Below are positions 1 through 56,619 of a stretch of 64,000 nucleotides of DNA, one piece after another. The notes beneath the pieces were generated by a model. It ran no database searches, was not told the origin of the DNA, and worked only from the letters and a program-made list of their open reading frames with translations. Source of the stretch: Elysia chlorotica (Eukaryota > Mollusca > Gastropoda > Plakobranchidae); the NCBI GenBank assembly GCA_003991915.1, contig RQTK01000227.1:88818-152817 (forward strand), written 5' to 3'. Position 1 is the first letter of the stretch; each line of letters starts with the position of its first letter. The translations under genes were made by a program, and so were the position numbers.

Positions 1-210
1 CCCTCTATAATGTAGAGTTATGAAAGGTGGGGGCCAGAGCTCATATTCATTGACATGAAAATAATGACAGAGATTTATTCTTGGTTAATCACTTTTTGAA
101 GTATCTTATAGACAATTTAGTCTTTTCAGAATTTACATAGTAAAAGCTTAAGAGAGGAAACTGTTTCAGCACAATGTTTTCTGTGCATCAACTACACCTG
201 TGAGCCGATG
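1..210. other. intron sequence before the missing last ATR exon
   Basis: Translated on the minus strand, this stretch shows no match to the conserved FATC tail ending in GW-x-P/S-x-M. I take it as intron. The last exon and polyadenylation site lie outside the window. Confidence 0.7.
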
Positions 211-557
211 ATATCTGAATGGTTTACCTGGAGGAGGTAGATATCTGAATGGTTTACCTGGAGGAGGTAGATATCTGAATGGTTTACCTGGAGGAGGTAG
301 ATATCTGAATGGTTTACCTGGAGGAGGTAGATATCTGAATGGTTTACCTGGAGGAGGTAGATATCTGAATGGTTTACCTGGAGGAGGTAGATATCTGAAT
401 GGTTTACCTGGAGGAGGTAGATATCTGAATGGTTTACCTGGAGGAGGTAGATATCTGAATGGTTTACCTGGAGGAGGTAGATATCTGAATGGTTTACCTG
501 GAGGAGGTAGATATCTGAATGGTTTACCTGGAGGAGGTAGATATCTGAATGGTTTAC

Positions 558-570
<13 letters not shown>
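211..570. repeat. 30-bp minisatellite, 12 identical copies, spanning the ATR FATC exon donor
   Basis: Twelve head-to-tail 30-bp units without one visible mismatch. On the minus strand each carries CTACCTCCTCCAG (exon end) followed by GTAAACCATTCAGATAT (donor and intron). The copy at 541-570 is the real exon end and the other 11 are intronic. The unit length is a multiple of three with no stop, so the frame stays open until a stop near 192. Confidence 0.98.
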
Positions 571-47193
<46,623 letters not shown>

Positions 47194-47363
47194 CTATCAT
47201 AAAAAAAAAGCAGCAACATAAAGTCATGATAAATAATATACATGTAGCCAGAACTAGAATTAAACCCCCAAACATATGAACATTTGCCTAGTTCCTTAAA
47301 TACTCCTGTTTTTATTTTGTGTGGCATAACACATGTATTCTCTGCCCAAGTCCAATATTGATA

Positions 47364-48166
47364 CAGTGGTCTTCGTCCAAGGACCCGCCCCTCGGGAGAC
47401 AAGAAAAGCGGGTTCTAGTGGGTTCAGAGAAAAAATGAGCCTGGAGTTCTGCAGACAAGTGATCAGTCCTTAAAGAATAGTTATCTCATATAAAATATTA
47501 CATTCAAAGGTTGCCTCACTTGTTTTTATTTTATTTTATATTTTTTAAGGTTATAACTGAGGAATTCATTTAGCTATTTCTGAGCATTTAAAGATTTAAG
47601 TAAAGGCACTCATAAAATTCTTCATAATGCATTGATTTGTAAAGAGAAGTAACCTTTGGTAAGAGAAAACCATTTACGAGCGGGATAATTATTCTACTGG
47701 AACAGATCCAAGAAGTAGGAAAAGAACAAGCAGTAGCTCTCTCTCTCTCATCACAGGTCGCTTGCTCTACCCTTGGACGACCACCCCTATTTCCATCTCT
47801 CTCTCTCTCGAGACAGACAGACAGAGCCAGGGATAGACAGCAAAAGAGAGGTAGATAGAAAGAGAGAGAGAGAGAGATGGAGATGCCTCTCGTATGTTCA
47901 ACTGCCCCCTTCCACCCACCCCACTTCTTCCCAACCATCTAATTGCATGAATTCAGATGTGCACGCCGCCCAATCACTTCTAGATAATTTTAGCATGAAA
48001 CAAATTTTTTAAAATTATATCCGTCTCTCTTAAAACAAGTTCTTAGACTTTTTGCAAGGCGGGTTTGTAACGACATAAATTAAAGAGAAAAACATGTTTC
48101 ATAGGGGGAGAGCGTTCAAAGACGGAGTGTGTTCGTAAGCGGACAGTTCTTAGACGGAGACCACTA
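47364..48166. mobile_element. pogo/Tigger-like non-autonomous DNA transposon
   Basis: Left end CAGTGGTCTTCGTCCAAGG and inverted right end TAGTGGTCTCCGTCTAAG agree at most positions over about 22 bp. TA is present directly outside both ends (47362-47363 and 48167-48168), as expected for this superfamily. 803 bp with a GA-rich interior and no transposase. It sits upstream of the first ATR exon placed. Confidence 0.75.
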
Positions 48167-48589
48167 TACTCCTTTTTGTACAGTGCTTTCCCTCTCAACA
48201 ATTTTATTTGCCTGGGTCCTGCCTAGATCCTCTAATACAATTTATTAATACATTCTACTTTCTAGTTCTTCCTGAACATTCTTTCCTCTCTATTTTTATC
48301 TTGCAGTTATCTGGCTGCAGAAAATGATCACCATAGGACTGTACATATATTATGAAGTCCTGCATATTCAGGCTCTTGTGGAGAATTCTTTAAATTTTAT
48401 AGAGCCTAAAAAGACTAATACTTTGTTCATTACTCAAAAAAGACACTGGTATAATTGTAAGAATACATCTAAAAGAGGAATTAGCTTTACATGAGACTTG
48501 TCATAATATTGATTAAAAGCTAAGAAAATACAAAAAGAAAAACAAAAAAAAGCCATTTAAATACATGTTTATATATAATTTTGCAAGTA

Positions 48590-48770
48590 CCTTTCCAGAA
48601 ATAAAATTGTTGGTTGCTCCACATTCGGCATTTTTAAAGATTTTTTCTACTGCTCTTTTTATAATATGCTTGATTCTTGTTGAAGGATTAAAAGTTGCAT
48701 CTTTGCAAAAGAGTCCATCAGATCCCGGATATTGTATTCATCTGAAAAGACATACGTACAATTTTAACAC
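48590..48770 (-). pseudogene. coding-like fragment with broken frames
   Basis: On the minus strand, acceptor-like GTCTTTTCAG leads into EYNIRDLMDSFAKMQLLILQ, then the frame shifts to KRAVEKIFKNAECGATNNFI before GTACTT. No frame is open across it. I do not recognise the protein, and a decayed mobile element seems likeliest. It is not accepted as an ATR exon. Confidence 0.35.
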
Positions 48771-48977
48771 ACACGATACATGGGTGCAAGCAGGCTCAGT
48801 CAGGTTGGCCTGCAAGCAAAGGTCTAAAATCAACATTGGCCTGCAGGTGTACCGCTAACAAAGTTTTCTGCCACCCCACTGTAGACATTAAAACTAGGGT
48901 CCTGCTAATAAAAACCTTATTTTTTAAAACAAATCTTTGTAATCTACTTTATCTTCATAATCTATCTAAATCAGATA

Positions 48978-49571
48978 ATGATGATTGGGAGTGGTATCGT
49001 CTGGAAAGGGATCGAGGTACCTCTTGCAGGGATGGATATGTTCATGGCAGACCGTATTTTTATCGTAACCTTTGGTCGGGAGAGGGTAGGTCAAGCTCCC
49101 CAAGTTATAGGGACCAAAGATCCCGGGACTATTGTCCAGCTGTTCGGGCTTTTGGTCAGTGGTGACAGTCAGAGTGCCCTAGAGAATCTCACAAAGACTG
49201 TCTCTTGCTTAATGCAAGAGGTTAAGGGGGTAGGAAAATGGGTGGATAGGTTGGAGATAAAGTTGGAGACGGAAAACAAAGCGCGAGTCGCCATGAACAA
49301 ACGTTTACAGGCCCTAAAAAACAAATTGCAAACATTAGAAAGGGCGAAGCAGAGATCAATATCTACATCTTTGTGTTGTCTTTCGACATCACCAGACAAT
49401 GCTTGTTTCAAGTTTGGGGATGTAGGGGGTAGTAGATTTAGAGTATCCTATAAACAGAAACCAAGGAAGCAAAAGGTAATTAAGTCTAAAAGTATTTTTG
49501 GTTCAGAAACCTGCCTGAGTTCATTGGCCACAATGTGCCGGGTGTTGTGGCTGGTTACAGAAAATGTTTAG
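48978..49571 (+). CDS. unrecognised 197-codon ORF with coiled-coil
   Basis: The longest non-repetitive ORF outside ATR apart from a 227-codon repeat-containing frame at 53565-54248. Residues about 70-120 (ALENLTKTVSCLMQEVKGVG then WVDRLEIKLETENKARVA) have heptad spacing typical of a coiled coil. The C-terminal part is basic (KQKPRKQKVIKSK). No zinc knuckle, transposase or enzyme motif is seen. Downstream, 49694-49806 holds two diverged 56-bp copies. It could be a gag-like remnant of a mobile element or chance. Intron/exon structure not evident. Confidence 0.35.
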   Translation: MMIGSGIVWKGIEVPLAGMDMFMADRIFIVTFGRERVGQAPQVIGTKDPGTIVQLFGLLVSGDSQSALENLTKTVSCLMQEVKGVGKWVDRLEIKLETENKARVAMNKRLQALKNKLQTLERAKQRSISTSLCCLSTSPDNACFKFGDVGGSRFRVSYKQKPRKQKVIKSKSIFGSETCLSSLATMCRVLWLVTENV

Positions 49572-49693
49572 ACCCAGAGAGATATGGGTAAATAATAATC
49601 TCTTTTGGTCAAATAATAGCTCCCTAAAGTGCAAGTGGGAAGTTTTCAGTAAAGGATGGCGAAAAGTCAATTTTTTATGAGAGGGGGTGCGTT

Positions 49694-49806
49694 TATAAGA
49701 GACTTGAGCAGGCTAAAGAAGATGAAAGGTGTAGAATCAAGGTAGTCAGTATTGGACTTGAGCTGGCTAAAGATGACGGAAGGTGTAGACCCAAATTAGT
49801 CAGTGT
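49694..49806. repeat. diverged 56-bp tandem duplication
   Basis: GACTTGAGCAGGCTAAAGA recurs as GACTTGAGCTGGCTAAAGA about 57 bp on, each followed by GGTGTAGA and AGTCAGT. Confidence 0.8.
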
Positions 49807-50820
49807 GATTCAAAAAACAGGTTGATCCGTCCAATCTTGTTTGGGGTTTTGAAAATCATGATGGGCGATGTAGACCAAAATTAGGAAGGTGATTGGTGGG
49901 TATGAGAATCTGAAATATAGATTATAAAAATGGGAGATGGGATAGCATCTTTCAAGACCAGAGTTAGAGGTGTGGGAAGCCTCATAGTACAAGAAGGGAT
50001 TCTTAGAGGAAAGAGATCGCAGCGCCCTCAAAGTATTATGGGAGGTTCAGGGGTTGGGTCCCGGTTTACAATGTACGACCCCGAATATGTTTCATGTTTT
50101 GGGAGGGGGCTCCAGTGAATTCGCTTGGGTGCTAGCGCACGCCGGTCCCAGTGGAAGCACCAGGATGCCAGCTGGGGTTCTCTTCTGTGAGTTTACGGGG
50201 ATGCTGGCGCAAGCTGGACCAAGTGATCTCACTAGAATGAGGACAGGCGTGAGAGAAAGGGAAGTGATTGTCCGAGTGGTGTGAAAGTGAATGTCAGGGG
50301 CTACGAAAGAGTATTCGGGAGGTAAACTCAGGTGCTTTCATCAAGATGCCGAGGGGAAGTGGGAGTTTTGTGTGGTATGGGGTACTCAGAGGTACGGAGA
50401 GGGGTTTATTACCCTGAAAGAGGGAGGAGTATGGTGAAAGTGTGTCATGAGTAGGTTGTGAGTTGTGTTAGGCTTGCCTAGATGCCTTAGCCTAGAGAAG
50501 TTTGATGTCAGTTCCCAGTGAGTGGGGTGTGAGTGAAACTTTTCAGGGGCCGTAGATTTAGTGACTCATGGAGTGTCTTGTCGAGAATGGATTAACATCG
50601 ATCTTGGGATTCTGGATTGCCTTGGCTGCTCATGGAGCATAGATCTTGACCTTTACTTCTAAAAATTTGCAACTTTTTGTGCTCTATACAACAGATCTAT
50701 AGATTTAGGTTTTGGTTCGTTCTAGAGGAAACAAAGACTCTTACAAAAGTTAGTTTATTGATGGCAGTAAAGTAAAAAAAAAAAAGTAATACATAAATCT
50801 AGATTTAAAATATATATCTA

Positions 50821-50933
50821 GGGTAGAATGCACAAAAAATACGTAGATCTAGTTTACGTCTCGTCGTATATACGAATTAGAAGGCTTGTTAAACGACGAG
50901 ACGTAAGTTACGCCATGTTAGTGCATTCTACCC
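50821..50933. mobile_element. 113-bp foldback MITE
   Basis: GGGTAGAATGCAC at the left end is the exact inverse of GTGCATTCTACCC at the right, and inside, TTACGTCTCGTCGT pairs with ACGACGAGACGTAA. Only about 15-20 bp form the loop. Immediately to the right is a region rich in AGATCTAGATCT. Confidence 0.85.
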
Positions 50934-51125
50934 CTTGATTCTAGCATCAATCATTTAAACCCGTACCAACAAACTAGATCTAGATCTAGAGTAGGACTAC
51001 ATGACGAAAAGCTAGACTAGTCACGAGCTTTTATTGTGTTTCAGTAGGATACCAAAAGGATGACAAGGATAGATCTATTACATCGTTTATTTCCAGAGTT
51101 CAGTCTAGATCTAGATCTAGCAGAC

Positions 51126-51229
51126 ATTATCATCTTTAGTGGCAGAAAACGACATTTTACGCTACCCGCAAAATATGTCACGTGATTTAAAAATAAAGTG
51201 GCGGATATACTATTTTTATCGATCACGTG
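51126..51229 (-). promoter_or_regulatory. possible promoter-like site with two CACGTG boxes and a short ORF start
   Basis: TCACGTGA at 51178-51185 and ATCACGTG at 51222-51229 are E-box/CACGTG motifs. On the minus strand an ATG at 51155 opens MSFSATKDDN, ending at a GTCTGC that could act as a donor (as at 38597). Position and orientation would suit the ATR first exon, but the phase (0) does not fit the phase 2 entry of exon 47096-47193 without a further exon. Confidence 0.25.
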
Positions 51230-53590
51230 TTCTAAACTCAGATTTCTATTAATAGCATTCTGTTTTCCGACGCAATCATAGTTTGTACCGGGTAAAAATT
51301 ATGTTTTTCCATCAATGCAGAACAAACCAGTTTTGTTTTTAATTGTCTGTTTTATTTGTTGTTTCCTTTTTAATGACAGCTCTCTTCTAAATTTAAGATA
51401 TCGTAGGTTTCTTGATTTACACACGACGTCGAGTCCCAAGACTTGTTCTGACATTGAAGTTCAGCTTCGTATGACAGGCTTTTGGTTTCATGATTTGTCT
51501 GGTTCAGTTTTTTTGTTTTTTTATTGTTCTTTTTTTGTTTGTTTGTTCTGTTTTTTGTTTTGTTTTGTGAGGTTTTTTTGTGATGGTTCAGGACACCAGA
51601 TTCTCTGTAACCTGAGATGTCACAGTTATGCACGCTATAGTCTCTAACCCATAGCGATCTACTTTCTAGGTAGCAATACTCTAACCCCAACTGCAGAACT
51701 GCCGAGCGAGGGCAGTTGGGCTGAATTCGTCGGGAAATCAATGTGTGTATGAAAAATATATACTTTATACATATTGGTGTGTATGTTTAGGTTTGTGGGG
51801 GGGGGGTGTTGTTGTTCTTGTGGCTTTTTTTTGTTGTTGTTGTCTGTTTGTTTTGGTCTACTTTGATTTAACATAAATGGAGACTAGAGGATGATCGGTT
51901 CAAAACAACAACAAAATGATACTTATGTGAAAATATCTCTTGAGCTGCAATCACGTTTCCCTTCTCTAAATCTATTGTCAAGAACAAACCTAAACAACGA
52001 AGAATGATTTGTTTCTTTCATGTGTCCATGGTGTCTTTTTTAGATGCATTGCAATGGAAATATTAAAATAAGCTGATGTCTTTGCCGGGGTCTAATCCTG
52101 GTTAGTCCTGCCTTGAGTTTTAAAAAAGTCCGCAACATTTTCAAGAGGGCCAAGAGGGTGAGACTGAGTGAACATAAATGTTATCGGTAGTTAGACAGTC
52201 ACAAAATTAGAAGACAGACGTTTCTGTCTTCACAGAAATGCAATGTAGGGCATACACGCATGCAACCAATTGGGGGAGCATCTCTACTTCCTTTGAAATT
52301 CCCCACCCTTGATTTCTCCTCTATACTGACCACAAACAGAAACTTATGAAAGAGGTTTGGTTGGAAGTGTCGCTCTAAATTAGATGTCAAGGAAGGAAAG
52401 GGCAATGTCGATCCAAGATCGCAGCAATTATTCGTTGGTGGTTATTATTTTCATGTTTTTCATGTGGAAAACCTTTGACGTGTCTATCAAATTAAAATTG
52501 TTCTCTTCAATTGTTCCAACTGAAGAGAAATAATTATTGTGCTTAGAATTGCCTCGCATACGAAGACGTGGGAATAGTAAGCGTATTGTTTGTTCAAAGA
52601 AACAGAAAGGTGATAAAAGGGCACAACTCCAAGACAATCCTAATGCGCTGTATGTTTTCTTGTTTTGTAACTTCAAGGGCGAAATGAAGCGACGAGATGG
52701 AATTCTTCATTGATGTTCCCACCTCGCGCGCCCAGGCTTGTCCACGCTGTGTATCTGAGAGTGAGACATCCTGCCTAAATGGCACGCTCAGACACCAGTA
52801 TTTACGAGCATGTTTAAACGTTCAGTTGCCCACACGGGTCGCATAACACAGTGTGTAGAAGAGAAATCCTCTAACAAGGTGGACTTTTAGTTATTATTTT
52901 TTACATTAACTCTGGACAAGAAGATAAAAGTATTTTTGTGTAATACGGAACAGATTGTGGTCAATACGAACTATCCCCACACCCCCTGTAAAAACACGCC
53001 ACATTTTAACACAGCGTTATTATGTAACCATAGTTTTGAGAATTCTGTTGTCTACTGGGTTTTTTTTTTACCTCTCTCCATGTTAAATATCATTTTGCAA
53101 GTCGGACTGAAACTGCGAATAATAACCGACCTGTGGTGGATCTTTCTGCCTAATCTTTTTAGGGTGACGTCTTTAAAAAATTCACATGGAACATGTAGAT
53201 AAACCAATAAGGAAAGCGACTCAGTGAATATGCGTAGGGCATACTGGTCACGTGTTCACAGACAAGCGAAACGACAAATGGCACAGACGAAGAAATCAAT
53301 CCATAGGCTACTTGTGAAGTACATTGCACGTTAATATTGCTCGATATCAAAGAAGTTTGATAAATTCTCCTCAACTCGCCATGCACGTCTTTGCATTGAA
53401 TTATTTATGTCTCTGTGGAGTTGTCTGTAGATAACTGAACTGTTCGGGATTAATTGCGCCATAATTTAATAACGAAATGCGAAATCTTTGGAGTTTTTAA
53501 AGAATCCAATCGATCACCCAGGAGGCGAAAGTGACGTGAAAAGCTTCGGCATACTATTTTCTACATGCTGCTTCAAGTTCCGTGTCCTCC
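51230..53590. other. no gene recognised
   Basis: Translated on both strands, this region gives only short, compositionally biased frames (T- and GT-rich near 51510-51570 and 51795-51850). No splice-bounded conserved segment was recognised. Confidence 0.5.
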
Positions 53591-53593
53591 TAA

Positions 53594-53757
53594 TTTTCCG
53601 CCCACAAGATTCCTCGGGAAAGCCAGTTTTCTGCCCACAAGATTCCTCGGGAAAGCCAGTTTTCCGCCCACAAGATTCCGCGGGAAAGTCAGTTTTCCGC
53701 CCACAAGACTCCTCGGGAAAGTCAGTTTTCCGCCCACAAGACTCCTCGGGAAAGCCT
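53594..53757. repeat. 33-bp minisatellite, 5 copies
   Basis: Units TTTTCCGCCCACAAGATTCC plus TCGGGAAAGCCAG, five copies with few changes. The unit is 11 codons and open on both strands, giving repeated GFPEESCGRKT on the minus strand. Probably non-coding. Confidence 0.95.
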
Positions 53758-53809
53758 ATGGGAAACTCAAGACTTCTACCGTCTACCAATACGTGCTGCC
53801 AGTGTGGGA

Positions 53810-53975
53810 ATACCAGAACTCCTGTCTCAGCCGATCACATTATACTGACACACCGACTGAACCAGTAGGTGGAAAAATCCGACAAATAAATTTTACGCGA
53901 TCATGGGCTCGAACCAGAGTACCCTCCCCCCGTCCCCGATTGGAATGCTCTACACTACTGCGCCAACTAAACTTA
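53810..53975 (-). mobile_element. tRNA-derived SINE fragment
   Basis: Contains the inverse B-box GGGCTCGAACC and, in the same arrangement, CTGTCTCAGCCGATCACATT, like the copy at 23380-23505. Confidence 0.55.
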
Positions 53976-54252
53976 TTTATGGAGGTTTTAAATACCATTG
54001 TTATCAAAGTATACGCGTATTGCCACCTCACCTGTCACTATATTATAGTCATGTTCGGCAAGGCAATAGGAATGACGATAATGTTGGTAGCATTGGTTCA
54101 GCGTGCGCTATTTGAAATAGAAGTTTTAGTACTAGAGGCGACCTCGTTGATTCAGCGAGCGCTCTTTGAAATAGTAGTTTTAGTAGAAAAAATCAGGGAA
54201 AATTTAGACTTGACTAAACTGGACTTTAAAGATAACTCACCTTTTTAACGTT

Positions 54253-55536
54253 TTAAACCTGTTAATGATGAAACTGTTTGAAAAATCATACTTAAATCAC
54301 CCAAGTCCTTTAGTGAGCTCGACCCCCCTACCTGCTGATCTGTTTCTTGAATGTGTTCACCTACTTTTACCTTATATTACATTTTATATTAATGAGTCAC
54401 TTGAGAGCAGAACCGTCCCTGACGGTTTCAAAGAAGCAATTGTCCGCCCCCTTTTAAAGAAAAGCAACCTTGATGAAAAGGAACTTAAAAATTATCGACC
54501 AGTTTCGAACCTTCCTTTTTTATCAAAGATCTTAGAAAAGGTAGTTTTAAATCAAATAGAGAGCCATCTTGTTAAGAATGATATAAAAGAAAAGTTTCAA
54601 TCCGCTTACAAGAGTAAGCACAGCACGGAAACAGCCCTCCTTAAAGTAAACTCTGATCTTCTTAGTTCCACAGACCAAGGGAAAGTCACAATTTTAGCAC
54701 TTTTAGATCTTTCGGCCGCCTTTGACACTATTGACCACGAAATTCTTCTTGATCGCCTCCATATAACGTTTGGAATCGGTGGTACTGTCCTTAATTGGTT
54801 TAAATCATACATCTCAGACAGGAGACAAACTGTTAAAACTGGAAACAAACTATCTAACTTAATCAATCTTAAATTTGGGGTTCCCAGGAATCTGTTCTCG
54901 GGCCGGTTCTGATCTCAATGTATTCACAACCATTAACTGATATTCTAGCTAAATATGAATTTAATCACCACATGTATGCCGATGATACCCAAATTTATAA
55001 CTGTTTTGACTAAACCAATATTGACCATGTAATAAATTCCTTAAATGCATGTATTAATGACGTTTCCTGATGGATGTCAGCCAACAAGTTAAAGCTTAAT
55101 GAAGACAAAACAGAAATCATGGTCGTTGGAACACCTGCTAAACTACATTAAGTAAATATCGCCGAAGTAAAAAATGTGTAATCAAAAGGTAACACCCGTT
55201 TTGTCTGTAAAAAATCTCGGCGTTTTGCTTGATTCAAATCTCACGATGGACCTACATATTTCCAATCTACGTAAACTATGCTACCTAGAATTAAGAACAA
55301 TTTCTCAAATAAGACCCTACCTAACGATGGACGCCACTAACAAACTTGTATGTTCACTTGTACTTTCCAGGATCGACTACTGTAATTCATTGTTGGCAGG
55401 GCTACCTGATTATAAATTGAATAAAATCCAACAGATTCAAAACAATGCAGCTAGACTTGTCAAAAAGGTAACAAAAAAAAAAAAAAAAAAAAAAAAGGAC
55501 ACATCACACCCTTTGCACTTTCGAAGTCTGAACTGA
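54253..55536 (+). pseudogene. decayed non-LTR retrotransposon reverse transcriptase (CR1/L2/Rex-like)
   Basis: Conserved RT blocks are visible in order: PDGFKEAIVRPLLKK, NYRPVSNLPFLSKILEKVV, LLDLSAAFDTIDHEILLDRL, then MYADDTQIY (the YADD catalytic box) in another frame, LKLNEDKTEIMVVG, NLGVLLDSNLTM and LSRIDYCNSLLAGLPD. One frameshift near 54885 and in-frame stops near 55010, 55067 and 55150 break it. An A-run of about 22 near 55471-55495 sits inside the former coding region. No endonuclease domain was found upstream, so the copy is 5'-truncated. Confidence 0.93.
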
Positions 55537-55774
55537 TTGCGATGTTTGTATTGTGTTTGTGTACTTAACTTAAACGTGACCCTTCCTAACTTATACTATT
55601 TACTCAAGAGAGACAATTATTCCCACAAGGCTTGTAATTATTATTTACAATAAAGGAAAAAGGGACGACAGACTCTTAGAAAAAAACGAAGAAGAATGAA
55701 GCGGATGAGGAGGAAAGTTGAAAAGGAGGAGGTGGAAGGGGGTGAAGATTTGAGTGAAAAGGAAGAAAAGGGGT

Positions 55775-55825
55775 TGGGGGGGGGGGGGGGGGAAGGTGAG
55801 AAAGGGGGGGGGGGGGGGGGGGGCA
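55775..55825. repeat. poly-G tracts
   Basis: Two G runs of about 15-20 bases separated by GAAGGTGAGAAA. Confidence 0.9.
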
Positions 55826-55994
55826 AATATTAAATAGGCTGTGTAAATGGGGGTAAAAGTCAGTCAATAAATAAAGAATGAGACGATTTCCCGAACAGTG
55901 TTCGTTAGTCAACAGGAGGCGGGGATGGACACCGGCAATTGTGTGAGAGACAAATAGTCTGGCTTTCCTTTTGTTTGGTACACCTACAGTTTGT

Positions 55995-56078
55995 TTTGGG
56001 GACCGCGGTAGCGCTGTGGTTAGGGCATTATCTTTCGTTGCAGGAGGTCCGTGGTTCGAGCCCCTGCTCTAGCGGATA
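55995..56078 (+). mobile_element. tRNA-derived SINE fragment
   Basis: GCGCTGTGGTTAGGGCATTA (A-box) and GTGGTTCGAGCCC (B-box). The arms do not fold into a convincing tRNA, so it is taken as a SINE head. Confidence 0.65.
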
Positions 56079-56319
56079 CATTTTTCCCTTAAGGGTCGGT
56101 CAGTGTCCGTATGATGTTGCTGACGATATCCCAGGTAACCACCCCTCACCCCACCTCTGGGATGCCGTCGTCATAGTAGATCGAGGAGACGTTACATTTG
56201 GAGGTGGAGGGTAGGGGGGGGGTGAGGGAAAAAAGGGGGTGTGGGAAACAAAGACAAAAGCACACAGAGAGATAGACAGAGACAAACTCCTTAGTCATAC
56301 AAATACATATAGAGAAGGA

Positions 56320-56433
<114 letters not shown>

Positions 56434-56619
56434 CATAGAACGATAGTGAGAGAGAGACGCAGCAGATCAAGAGAGGAAGAGAAAAAGAGAGAGGCACAGA
56501 CAGCGAAGTGCGGAAAGGAGAGGAGGTGTTTAAGAATGATGGACGTGGATTACATGACTTTTTATTTTACTTCACGAAAATCAAGAGATCAACCTAGAGA
56601 TAAAGAAAGGAGGCAGTGA

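Noticed and set aside
192..557. Repeat-protein gene of about 148 codons
   Set aside because: Its N-terminal part is the ATR FATC exon and the remainder is the 30-bp intronic array read in frame, so it is not a separate gene.
48590..48770. ATR first exon
   Set aside because: Good-looking splice borders, but no frame is open between them and the residues do not resemble the ATR N-terminus.
52594..52785. Minus-strand 63-codon ORF as a possible ATR start
   Set aside because: No conserved residues and no donor in the required phase.
54253..55536. Active LINE
   Set aside because: A frameshift, several stops, an internal A-run and absence of the upstream endonuclease show that it is dead.
55995..56078. 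Functional tRNA gene
   Set aside because: A- and B-box-like sequences are present here and at about 3.9, 23.4, 33.7, 46.0, 53.9, 59.5 and 60.3 kb, but none shows a full cloverleaf with a paired acceptor stem. SINE heads explain them.
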